Shown: piece after piece, positions 7,785-19,400 of the stretch | Position numbering within the stretch: position 1 is the first letter of the stretch | Layout: each line of letters opens with the position of its first letter | Assembly (NCBI GenBank): GCA_020650975.1 | Contig: JAIPMN010291448.1 | Location: 1 to 22,328 of the forward strand | Source of the DNA: Apostichopus californicus | Taxonomy: Eukaryota; Echinodermata; Holothuroidea; Aspidochirotida; Stichopodidae | DNA length: 22,328 bases | Direction: 5' to 3' | The notes under the pieces: generated by a model | Databases searched by the model: none | Seen by the model: the letters and a program-made list of their open reading frames with translations, nothing else | What the model was told of the DNA's origin: nothing | Translations under genes and position numbers: made by a program

Positions 7785-9003
7785 CCCTTTATGATTTTCG
7801 CCCGCACCATATTTTCGCTTAGCTAGGACCCTCAGCTATCACAATCTGCTTGTTTGCCATTCAAATATTGGTTGGTGTCGACACCAGCGCTGTTGCCATG
7901 GCAACAAATTCATTAAAACTTGGAATTTGAGAATATGTCATATCTTTGTAATTATATAACCTAAAAGCACAACGTTAATTGTCTCAGTATATATATATTT
8001 GAAGCTGCCCTGGTGAAACCAATCACAATCAGGAAAGTCAAAGTCATCCCTTATTAGGGCTGTCATCATGGCAATTGCCACGATGAAATTTGGACTTTGA
8101 GAAAAATATCATATAATTTACATTAACCAAAAAAATACAAACTAATTGTCTTTTTTGCATTGATTTGGCGCTGCCCAGTTGATGCAGTCAAGATCTGGAT
8201 CATTTAAGGTCATTGTCGTATCTAAATAGGGATGTTGCCATGGTAACACCATGTTGATGAATTCAAATTATAGAACAAAATGTAAAATTACTAATGTCTA
8301 ACTGTATATTTGAGCAAAGACATGACATTTTCTTCTCAAATTCGAGTTACAATTCTGTCAGTATAGTGTTGCCATGATAATGGCGTCTTGATTGGGAATG
8401 AGCTTGATCTGCAATGATAATGATCTTGATCTAATCTATAAGGCAGCCCTAACTCTATATACCTTGACACTTTTGATTTTGTTTCTATTATGTTCTTTAG
8501 TTACATAAATATGACATTTTGTTGTCAAAGTCAATTTCAAACTCAAATTCAGTCAGCCTAGTGTTGCCATGGCAACGGTCTTGATTGAGCTCGATCGTGA
8601 CCTTAAATGGGCCTGATCTTGAGCTCAATCAACTAGAAAGTCTGAAATATATATTCCAAAGACACATTGATTGTGTCTTCATGTTTTTTAGTTACAATTA
8701 TATGAATTATCTTAAATTCCCCCCAAATTGTTTTGAAGTGTTGTCATCGCAACGGTCCTGATTGGGTAAACTAAACACCTTAAATGACTCAGATCCAGGC
8801 ACCATACAATCGATGTTACTAAACACTTAGATTGTGCTTTGATGTTGTATTCTCTCAATGTATGATTTTTTTTCCAATTTTGATAGCCATGGCACCAGCC
8901 CTGGTGGCCACACCCACCACTAATTTAATGGCAAACAAGTATATTGTGACAGCTTAGGGTCCTAGCTTACCGAAAAACATGGTGGGTGAAAATCCTTAAG
9001 GGG
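7785..9003. mobile_element. Long-TIR (foldback-like) element with internal repeats
   Basis: The left arm (about 7785-7905) and the reverse complement of the right arm (about 8882-9003) align over roughly 120 bases. Shared blocks are GATTTTC, GCACCAT/CCACCAT, AGCTAGGACCCT, AGCT, TCACAAT, CTTGTTTGCCATT and, at the inner end, GCCATGG. Between the arms lies a decayed tandem repeat of about 170 bp. No transposase frame is present. The plan matches a non-autonomous foldback or MITE-like DNA element. No target-site duplication was recognised, so the superfamily is unknown. Confidence 0.8.
7892..8895. repeat. Decayed ~170-bp tandem repeat with X-box-like cores
   Basis: Seven related cores begin at 7892, 8062, 8234, 8368, 8563, 8740 and 8882 (spacings 134-195). 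Two are the perfect palindrome GTTGCCATGGCAAC (7892, 8563) and one is GTTGCCATGGTAAC (8234); the others differ by a few bases. Flanking words recur, such as AAATT..TTTGAGAA after the core and CTTGATTGRG after later cores. The palindrome fits the RFX X-box consensus GTNRCC-N(0-3)-RGYAAC. Confidence 0.75.
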
Positions 9004-10192
9004 GAGGTCCATTTTTATATTTTTCCGTAACTGTAACATTTCTCAACTAATTTTGACATTTTACCTATTTGAAGTTGTTAAAGTTGAAAGTTGCATGTCG
9101 AAAATTTCAAATATTCTTGAATGTCGCATTGCTTTTAAGTCGTTAGTGCTTGCTATGCTTGCACTCCTAATTTTGAATTAGGCTGCTTACAGTATTTTTG
9201 TCGTCCAAATCTTTCAATAGTTGACATATTCTTCTATATCCTTAACAAGTACGATGGTTCTGAAAGGTTCTAATTACAGGATTATTTTAAGGCGAAAACT
9301 TGATTTTAAAATATGAGGGTCATGACATAAAGGTCTTATGTTATTCTATTGATTTGTTACACTTTTGACCTATAGGACATTTGTTTAACGGTTTTCGGCA
9401 GATCAAAATTGACTATAACCTTTAAACAGGGAGTCCCACACCCAACTCCTTGAAGCGGAAGACGAAAAATGCCATAGGCAACATAAATAACAACAAGTAC
9501 GGTAATTAATTCCTGACATTCATTTCCGAAGAAATATTGCATGTGTCATCTATATCCGTTGATAATTTTTGTTTCCTGTGCTTTTCCACCCTTTTAATAA
9601 TTTCTGATGTTAGGGTTTATTTTGTTATTCTGCATTTCATTTCCTTGATATACTCAATGTTAGCTAGTGATATTTTTTAAAACGTAATATTTGTCACTAA
9701 TTTGGTACTGTATAGTTCAGTGACGTCAACACTTGTTTTCCAAGATATTTTCTTACTTTAGATTGTAATTGAGTTATCCTTGGTCAAGCTATAAATAAAA
9801 ATTACACAACCCTTGTTGACACTGTTGAATTGGACTAAGGGTTCAGTTTACATTTATACTCACCGAGTGGACAGCACATGAACGGTGCACTTTATAACCT
9901 ATCAAATTGAAAGCTAATTGATAGCATTAAAATTATTTCAAGCGTTTTAAAGAACAAAATAAATCAAACCTTCGTAAATAAAAAACGCAAGGTAGTAGAA
10001 AAGAGGGAATGAAAAAGGAGGTCATGCATGCATATTGATGCATCTGTTGATTTAGCTGTCATAACCTATTAGCAGAAGTTGATTGTTTTAACGAATTAAT
10101 TACTGCAAACAGGGATCGTTACCCTTTTTTTTGGCAGAGGGCGCTGTCATACCGTTCCTAATGATGGGTGTGTCTAGGTTCTGGGTCTAAAC
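9004..10192. other. AT-rich intergenic DNA
   Basis: No gene, RNA or transposon is recognised. A short frame at 9357-9542 has no domain. Confidence 0.5.
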
Positions 10193-10212
10193 AGAGCCGT
10201 AGATACGGCTCT
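10193..10212. repeat. Short perfect inverted repeat
   Basis: AGAGCCGTA and TACGGCTCT, 9-base arms with two bases between, just after an AT-rich stretch and a CAGAGGGCGCTG word at 10135. It could form a hairpin but has no T-run and no known role. Confidence 0.5.
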
Positions 10213-11078
10213 AGTTCCAAATGCGCATGATCGATCCTTTTTGAAGTTCTACAGAGATTTAGTATTGCACACTTGTAACGTTCTCAATCTATGTACTAAT
10301 TGTGAAAATATGTTTAAAGAGATCTCGTCTCCAATTAATTGCGAGAAGAATTCCAGTTGTAAGTCCAGTATGTATTTCATTTCGGAGATTGGATACAATT
10401 TTAAAGCCGCTCAAAGCTCAAATTTGGTTTAGCAGAGGTGATTGAATTTTTCTCAAATAAGCTTTTTGATTGGTTAATTACCAGACGTGCATGTGTAGAA
10501 GTTGTCAACCGAACGATGGGCAATATTTCCCAATTTACCCATAATGCCAAATTGCTCAGTCATTTTGTATCGCTTTGATTTGCCCTATGTCAGGAAAAGT
10601 GGACACTTGATTGAAATTAGATTACTTGTATAATCCACCCCTGCTTCTCTGACTCTATCGTAGACTATATATCCATATATAGAACCCATTGGTTATTTTA
10701 CTTGATTACTTTATACACAGTACGCACTGTATGGAATGTGTATTTAGCAGCTCCAAATAGACATCTTTCACTACTGATATTTAAGGCGATGCGCGCCTGG
10801 CACTGTTTCATGTCGTGGTCCAGATTTCCTAATTATTGGCTGCTCAGTGTATAGAGGAGGTGAAAGCTTTACTGAGACATAGTTGGGTTGGTGGTTGATC
10901 GACGTATAAATCATTCTCAACGGGGTAACACATGCAAGCTATGGATCACTGTGTTGTAATTTCGCCGGAGTGTGCTCTCCACCGATAAATGAAGCAAAAT
11001 CTTCATCTCTGTTACAAACACAGTGACCTACCATGCATTGAAGCACACATCATACTCTCCCTACTGGTGGTGGTGATG
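10213..11078. other. Intergenic DNA, nothing recognised
   Basis: No gene is supported. A 63-codon frame at 10241-10432 shows no domain. Confidence 0.5.
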
Positions 11079-11142
11079 TGTGGGGGGGGGATTTATCTGC
11101 TCTNNNNNNNNNNGTGTTTGGGGGGGGGGGGTATCTGCTCTG
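11079..11142. other. Assembly gap (10 N) between poly-G runs
   Basis: Ns occupy 11104-11113. Before the gap the sequence reads GTG-polyG-ATTTATCTGCTCT, and after it GTGTTT-polyG-TATCTGCTCT. The near repetition suggests that the same short segment appears on both sides of the gap. Confidence 0.9.
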
Positions 11143-12830
11143 CCGACGAAGCGACATTAAATGAATGGTGTTGGAGGTGTGGGTAGATCGGGAGGGTGGG
11201 GTGAGAAAATGCAGTGCGGCGTGCTGTAAAGACGGAGAGGACTTTGGAATGTCCTAGTTATGATGTTATAGTTGTTGGACACTTCTAGCTCAATGGATGG
11301 CTGGCAACATTATTGCTTAACGGTATTGCGGTTTTCAACAATTTTATAAGACCATAATAATACTCAAGATAAGATAGTTATCGTTTGAAGTAAGACATAC
11401 CTTTTAAAAAATGTTTTTCATGTGGAGGTCAACAAGGAGAATAATGAAAGAAAATTGATTCGATCCTCAACTCCATTCGCTCGCCCGATAACTTCCCAAA
11501 ACACCAATTAGTCCCGTATAGAACCAATTCGGACCCCCGGGTGATTATGTCAAATGTCCTACTTTATGACTTTATCTGTTCCTTGGTTGTATTCCCCTGA
11601 CCCGCCCTCACACACACACCCACACACACACCCACGCACACATACGCCATCATGATTGCAAAGATTACGACTATCATTGAAACCAAAAAGAATGTATTTA
11701 TTAGCACAGCCATGTGTTAAGACCCGGTGGATGCCGCCATGGAGAGTCTCCAGACAGGAAGTCTGCCATTTTTTATTTAAATCCTATATATGCCGACCTG
11801 TTACACATTTAATGTAAAGTTTACATTTTAAAGTCATTTTGTTTTTATTTATGATTAATTTCTTGGTCATTAGATCAAAAGAAAACGAGAAAGGCAGATG
11901 GAGATGTTACTTGAGTTAGCTGTATTCTTTTCTATCCTTTACAACAAAATATGTTAACATCAAACAACAAATGTAGGTGACTCACTTTAATAAAAAAAAA
12001 AGGCATACATCTGTGTTGATTTCATGCATAATGTTACCTGAGCACTTTATGTTATCCACGGCAAGTGATTTAGCAACCCCCCACCCACCCCCCCCCACCC
12101 ACTCTCGAGTTACCAAACCCTAGGCAGATACTACTTCAGCACACCAGGAATCTCTCCCAATATGCATATCTGCTACTCAGAGAACTGGCCCTATTGCAAG
12201 GTGACCATATTTATGCAGGAAAATCCGAGACATGATATCGCTGGAAGAATTGCTATTAATCAGTAGGTGCAACATGGTGTAATTGGGCACGTCTGCTCTC
12301 CTATTTCTATTTTAATTTTCCTAACGCATGAACCATAAAAAATATAGAACATCAAGCTCTCAAGGGGAATATCTGTGTATGGTATGTTAGGTTATGGTAT
12401 GGCACTGTATGTTGTCGATATTGTAGGCTATACTTAAACTGCCCACAAAATGAAATTTGTGCTGCTAATATTGATTTTTGCTTCAAATGATTTTTCTTAT
12501 GCCCCTAAACGACTTTTGTCCCCTTTCAAGCTCAAGAAACGTACAGGTTGCTTTAATTTTCCTTTGATAGTTTCTTCAACACCACATTAGGTCAACTTTG
12601 ATTTGGCTCTGGGCTAAAATGTTTGGAATCTTTAATACACAACTTTTCATCGCTAGCTTTTTTTAATTTGCCACGAAAAGGGCATTAGACATTCGACCAA
12701 TAACAGTTTTTCTGATTCAGTTTTTCCCTAGACATTGGCAGATTAGAAGTTGATGATCTTTTCTTCCAATGTACTGACCAAACTGTCTTTGCCATGCTTG
12801 ACAGATACAGTCAAAGGGAGCACTGAAAAT
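11143..12830. other. Intergenic DNA with simple repeats
   Basis: A CA/CCA microsatellite lies at 11608-11642 and a C-rich CCCACC tract at about 12076-12101. Otherwise AT-rich with no gene recognised. Confidence 0.6.
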
Positions 12831-12871
12831 AAAATGAACCCCCCCCCCCCAAAATGAACCCCCCCCCCCCC
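12831..12871 (+). repeat. 20-bp tandem duplication with poly-C
   Basis: AAAATGAA followed by twelve Cs occurs twice back to back (12831-12850 and 12851-12870). Confidence 0.9.
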
Positions 12872-14088
12872 ATACCCGACGATTCAACAACTAAACCTTT
12901 GGTTGTTGTTCTTGTTTTTGTGCTAATGATTTTTCCTTTTGTTTCACTTTCCTTTTAGATGGAGAGTGTAAGATATTTCTTAAAAGAGATAAATATTCAA
13001 CACCGTCTTAGTTGAAAACAACATCGTTTTAATAACACATTGTCCCTTGTAATCTGTTTTGACTGGCTGTCTTCCATGGAATAAATCACAGTTATTTAAT
13101 CTGCGATGCCATCACGACAAATGCGTCTTTAAATAGTTTACTTTCGTATTAATAATATTTTGGTTGTGTAATCCTTGTAATCTGATAAATATTTTAGAAC
13201 GTTCGCTTAGCTACAAGCAAAGTTCTCTGTATTTATCATTTCATTAAAGTAAAACTTTTTTGGGGGTTGGTAAACGATATTATTTTCCACTGTGGATGAC
13301 TGAATGAAATGTTATAAAGATAACAAAACATCAATTTGATGTGATGACATCATTCAGCCTACTGATGCCAGATGCATTCACACACTATCATCTTTTTATC
13401 TCACCATACAAAATGCTATGCGAGAATATGGGTTTTGACCATATAAAATACAAATTCAGGCTTGTTTTGTTTAGCAACCAACTTCATTCATTTTAATAAC
13501 AACAAAGTCACTGTCGTCACATAAATTGTGCTTATTTATTGAAATGAAAAGCAGAAGAAGAAATAAAAGAGAAAATAAAATCCCTGCAAACAACTCAACT
13601 TTCAAACTCCAGCGATAAGTCCTACAACCATATACGTTAATTGCTATTAGCGATGATGCATCCCTATTGACATAAGCAAACGTCTATCGTAGGTCAGCAG
13701 AAAGAAAACACAAATAAAAACAAGAACAAGTATGGGAGAACTTCTTAAATGCCATATATTTATTAACATCTAGTATCTAGTACCAATGGTATACGACTAC
13801 CACCTGTGACGGGCACAGAATTTCAAAGGTTGACGGAGAGGAGGGAGGGGGGTGGGGCGGTTCACATTCCGCCATTGAATTTGGTAAGGGCATAAATTTT
13901 AATGAACGGACTGCCCAGAAAATAAAATCAAGGTTAAAGACGTCAAATTGTACATTTTAAGTCATACCTAGACTTTCAATTAAGTCTCTAATGAGCTCTA
14001 TACACAATATTGTGCAAATAAATACTCTTGAATTTTTAAAATCATCCCATGATTTAACTTTCCTCACCGACTGAAGATAGAGGTACGG
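12872..14088. other. AT-rich intergenic DNA
   Basis: No gene recognised. It contains a small palindrome, ACATCAA-T-TTGATGT (13328-13342), and a G-rich tract near 13837-13859. Confidence 0.5.
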
Positions 14089-14145
14089 GTGTCTTGCCCA
14101 AACCCTCGGCCCCCACCCCCCCCCCCGCTCCTTGCGCACGCCACT
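14089..14145 (-). mobile_element. Possible DNA-transposon end, C-rich
   Basis: On the minus strand the sequence begins CAGTGGCGTGCGCAAGGAG and runs into poly-G. CAGTGGCG is a common terminal form of hAT-type non-autonomous elements. The opposite end and a target-site duplication were not found, so this is only a candidate fragment. Confidence 0.3.
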
Positions 14146-15722
14146 GCACATCATGAACAGTGTAAGTACCGTATCGTATGTATCGTTGGTGAGTTTGTAA
14201 ACGGCCGGCTGGTGATAAGACATTTCTACATAACAGCTGGACAATGCTCATATCGAACTGTCCGATTCTTTAGATCAATACACAGTACAGTCATGTTTGC
14301 CACGCGGATTGAAAACAAAAAAAATCACGGTGGCTCGTAAGATCCATTTCGTGTCCACCTCCTGCTCTATGGTTATTTCGATCCCAATTTGGGTCTCATC
14401 AGCCAGACGCAATTATCTCCACATCTGTCGATTAATTTCTAAGAAAATAGTTGACAAATATCTACAATATGAATTCAATAAGAGCTTCACATTTCTTGTC
14501 GTTGACATAAAATATATGGCTTATAATGAAGAGAATAAAAAAGACTTAGATATAACTTGAAAATTGCTATGTCACAGACAAAGAAGAAAGAAACTATTCA
14601 GTGCTAAGAATATATGGCTTTTCAAGATAATCACCTTCAAAATATGTTAAATCGAGGCTACAATGCTCCTTTGAGGCTAATGTGGGTGATCACATCGTCT
14701 GCGCTGCGTAGACCTAAATGTTAATGTTCATCCATTGTTTATCCATTCTAATAACTAACCCAAAAAAATATTTTAGCTTCGTAATAACAACAGAGAACAT
14801 GTATAGATGACATTTAACACCATTTGTGTTTGATGCATTGTTTACATGTTATGTAATGTCAAAATAAATTGTTAGTTTTCCAATAGAGTTTTGTGTTGCA
14901 TCGGGAGGAACTGACTTAATTGTCTGTGTGTTAGTCTAAGTAGTCCAGTCATTTTAATATAACCCCTGATGTTTAAAGTGGTCATATCTTAAAGATTATA
15001 AGTCTTACCCCCATTTTAAATGAGATTTACTCGGGCTGCAAACAGTTTCAACCAAATTGGTGGGAACTGATTTACATGTCATATAACAATCAGTCAGTTA
15101 CATATTATACAAATTATTAATAGGACTATACAAACATGAATCAATTTTAATTAATCACCTTTTTCCAAGTAGATTTCAGAAATGAGTGGTTAACCAAAAA
15201 AATTCTCAATAAACTAATCAAATAAGTAAAATTGCACCATCATTGTCAAACAAGTCATTGATAGAATAAATTCCGTAACTAATCCAATTCGTGATAAGCA
15301 AAAATTGACTTGTTATCAACTTGAATCGTACTATTGTTCCAAATTAGCTGACAAAGAAATAGAGAAATCTTGTAACTAAGATTACAATTGAAATTTTACA
15401 GATATTTACCCTAACTTCCCACCGACACACACGCAGACAAACACCAGCATAACCATTCCATACACCAGCATAGCTCAAATTGCTTTGATATTTAACCTAT
15501 TGTACCGCGGAGTCTGTATGATGATGCCAGAACCCGTGTCGATCAATGTATTGTTCTACTCAACAAATGCGAGCAAATAACAAACACCTCTATACATTTA
15601 CACAGAACAAATGGACAAATAGAACGCTCGTCTCTGGAAATGACACATACAACGGCGTTGTTATAGAACTACTGTGCGTGGTAGGTAGTTCCTCTTTTAA
15701 CCATGATTGTTCATACTTGTCG
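14146..15722. other. AT-rich intergenic DNA
   Basis: Short frames (14297-14560, 15546-15758) have no recognisable domain. No RNA gene is seen. Confidence 0.5.
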
Positions 15723-15823
15723 GTATACATGTTACACGCTATGCAAACCATAAAATAACCGACCATGCTTGTTCCTTCTTTCTAGTGTACCTCTTTGTAT
15801 ACATGTTTACACGCTATGCAAAC
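15723..15823 (+). repeat. 26-bp direct repeat pair
   Basis: A 26-base word starting GTATACATG and ending GCTATGCAAAC occurs at 15723-15748 and again at 15797-15823 with one extra T. Confidence 0.8.
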
Positions 15824-16355
15824 GATTTCAAGTTCTGCCGTTTATAGCGAGACAGGGTTGCACTGAGTGTGTGGGTTTAATCATAATAGTAAACGATGTA
15901 GCAAAGCAGGATTATGCTTTTCCTGTTATTCTATGAGAGTTGTTAGAACAACCAATGTCAAAGTCGATAATCTTAGATCTTAGGAGAAATAATCATTATG
16001 GGTTTTAATTCTTTGATTTACTTTGTTTGTAATCGCATAACCGTGAGCCTGGATGTACCCAATTACTGGGAGGAACACCATATGCACGGCATAACGCCCA
16101 CCCGCCTCACCATCGCCTCTCCCCCCCCCCCTCTCCATCACCTCCACGCCCGCCCTACCTCCCCACGCCTCACCTGCATGCTTGGGATGTAACACGCCAA
16201 TGAGGTCGCTCCATGGTGGGGGCGTTCGAAGATCAGTTACAAACTGCAAGACACGATAGATCTGCATAAAATGTACGTCACTTCCTTGTCGTGAACAATG
16301 AACATGGAAGTATCACAGGGAAGTAATTATACACTGACGGCTAGTCTATCCGTTA
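15824..16355. other. Region upstream of the ML gene
   Basis: No gene is supported. A C-rich, low-complexity stretch (16098-16165) opens frames on both strands that look like products of composition only. Confidence 0.5.
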
Positions 16356-16376
16356 CCAATAGGAATTTAATATATT
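16356..16376 (+). promoter_or_regulatory. Possible core promoter of ML gene
   Basis: CCAAT (16356-16360) and a TATA-like TTAATATATT (about 16367-16376) lie about 110 bases before the ATG. Both are short AT-rich words and the CCAAT is unusually close to the TATA, so this is a weak call. Confidence 0.25.
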
Positions 16377-16481
16377 GGAGCTAACAGAGTTCAAGCCCTA
16401 TCACAACCGTATCATTGTCCAACCGTACTGCTTCAGTCACAGCTTATCAATCGTTTTATTAGAACCTCGTTTGCCGCAAGG

Positions 16482-19400
16482 ATGTTTGTTGCGTTCCTGT
16501 TTCTTTTCATGACTAGAGCTTTGGCTGCGGGGTCAGATGGTTCCCTTCTGCACAGGTTACATATGGAAGAGGTTACGTCGAGTAGTGAAGATAATCCGTG
16601 TCAGCTGAAATTTTCTGGTAAGTCAAAATAACCGATTCGGGAAGTGAAATGTGCTGGTTAAAAACCAAACTGAACGTGTGAACGATGATCGTAGAGTTGG
16701 TTGTAAATTTGATGACATCACTAAATAATTAATTAGTTTGATGGTGGAAAATGGCATGAAGCAACTGAAACGTCATTATTATTGCCCCGAATGTTCTTGA
16801 AATACAGATAACAGTGATTCATTCCTAAACTTCGAGAACATTGCAAGGCTTCACTCAAGCTTCGTTCAGACATGCTAGAGATTTGGATGAACACTGCTGA
16901 TCTTCGAGAGGGCTGACAACATGGATATGCTTCGTCCTCCGTCGGTAGGCTAGCATCCTTCTAACCGACATACCGGCAAAAGTTATATATATATTTGTCA
17001 GGTTAAGACTCTTGCTTGTTAAAGGCATAACTGAATGTTACCATTATAGGCTCAGTCATAGGCGTAGGAGGCGTAGGAGGCGGAGGGGGGGCTGCACCCC
17101 CCTCCCCAACCAAATATTTTTTGTGAAAATTCGGGCAATATGCTGGAAATTTTTCGGGCAACTACTGAAAGAACAATAATTTGCAATGTGTTTTTCCAAT
17201 GGTTAAACATATATTATTGTTATCATTATTATTGTAACGGTTTCCCCAAAAGTGTTAACCAATATGGAAGGGTAATAACACGGCATATGATTGTATGTAA
17301 TTGACATGCGATGTAATAACCGATGCCTATATGATATGCACATTAACATGTTAAACGCGCGCAGGGCGCGAGAAAAAAATTAGGTATATTTTTTCCCGGG
17401 CAAGTCGTTACAGGCCCTCCCCCCCCCCCCCACCCAATCAAATTGGGCTCCTACGCCTATGGGCTCAGTAGGTTCGGTCACCCGATACTCATGGCTCGTA
17501 AAGTTACTACTATTCGTCTCCTCTAACACATGTTTACTGCATATTGCATGTGCAGATTATTCCATAGACTTCAAATATGTTCGTCTATGTTTCAGCCGAG
17601 GACGTAATCACACGATCACATGATCAAGACTACGGAAGCCTATAAGAACGAACACGTATTTACAGAGCGACACTCATCGACTCTTCTTTTTTTCAAATGT
17701 TAATGTTTGTTATTTAGTTATGCAATTTTGTTCGAGATCCTAGCAATTGTGTTTTAATATTTGACTTTTTAATTATTCTCTTGCCAGGGCCGTGGGCTGA
17801 TGCCATTAACATAACCATCTCACCAAATCCACCTAGTCAGAGTGGTATCAACAAATTTGCTGCTGATTGTGATTTTAGTAAGTATTTAAATATCCAAATA
17901 TGCAAAAAAAGCGACTAGTAGTTACATCATTACTGTAATAAGTGGTTTGTCTGTGAAGGATAAGAACTGTATTAATTATATGGGTTTGACTTTTGTTTAC
18001 ATATTGAGCATAATAAAAAAGTACATTAGTCTAATTGTTATTGTAAATTTGCTAGTTCTTTTCTAAAGTTAATATTCGACTGTAACAATAAAATGGTTCT
18101 GTTCGTTTAGACATTGATTACAGTAAAGAGTGATATTAGTATATATGCAGAACACCTTTGTTTTCATGTGGTAAATGAGTGCGCATCCTCATATAGCACA
18201 TTTCTAGGGACATACATGCTTATTTGTACATGGATTGAACAGTTTTCTTGTAATCAGCTGTAAGTGTTATCCTTGAGTTAAGACCAACCTGGTGAATTGT
18301 TTTTCTTTGCAGAGGCGGACACGCTCGCTTTAACGTACACAGCGAATATGACATTGGAGGGGAGTGGTGTAGTATTTAGGAAAGAGGCAACGATTTGTGG
18401 TATGGGAACAACAAACAAGCTTTGTCCAGCTAGGAAAGGAGGTAAGAATGAAAACAAAAGATAGTTAGAAAGGTTATCTACTATTGTCCACGTTTGTCAC
18501 TGTAATATGTTGGTGTACGGAATGTAAATGTTGTTGTATATGTATGGTGTATATGTGAGTACATGTAATATGCTGGTGTATGGAATATATATGCTGGTGT
18601 ATATGTGGGTACATGTAATATGCTGGTGTATGGAATATATATGCTAGTGTATATGTGGGAACATGTGATATGCTGGTGTATGGAATATATATGGTGTAAT
18701 ATGTGGGTACATGTAATATGCTGGTGTATGGAATGTATATGTTGCTGTATATATATATGGTATATAGGTGGGTACATGTAATAAGCTGGTGAATGGAATA
18801 TATATGCTAGTGTATATGTGTGTGCATGTAATATGCTGGTGTATGGGATGTATATGTTGTTGTTTATGAATGGTGTATATGTGGGCACAAGTAATATGCT
18901 GGTGTATGGAATAAATATGCTGGTGTATATGTGGGTACATGTAATATGCTGGTGTATGGAATATATATTGTGTAATATGTGGGTACATGTAATATGCTGG
19001 TGTATGGAATGTATATGTTGCTGTATATATATGGTGTATATGTGGGTACATGTAATAAGCTGGTGTATGGAATAAATATGCTAGTGTCTATGTGGGTACA
19101 TGTAATATGCTGGTGTATGGAATATATATGCTGCTGTTTATGTGGGTACATGTAATATGCTGGTGTATGGAATAAATATGCTGGTGTATATGTGGGTACA
19201 TGTAATACGATGGTGAATGAAATATATATGGTTTATATGTGGTTACATGTAATAAGCTGGTGTATGGAATATATATATGCTAGTGTATATGTGGGTACGT
19301 GTAATATACTGGTGTATGGAATGTATATGCTGGTGTATATGTGGGTACATGTAATATGCTGTTATATGGAACATGCATTACTTATATTCATGGGTAAAAA

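Noticed and set aside
13957..14340. Overlapping frames on both strands around the poly-C tract
   Set aside because: They depend on Gly/Pro-rich translation of the C-run and show no domain.
15980..16267. Gly/Arg-rich minus frame and its plus counterpart
   Set aside because: Low-complexity C-rich sequence; no domain or splice support.
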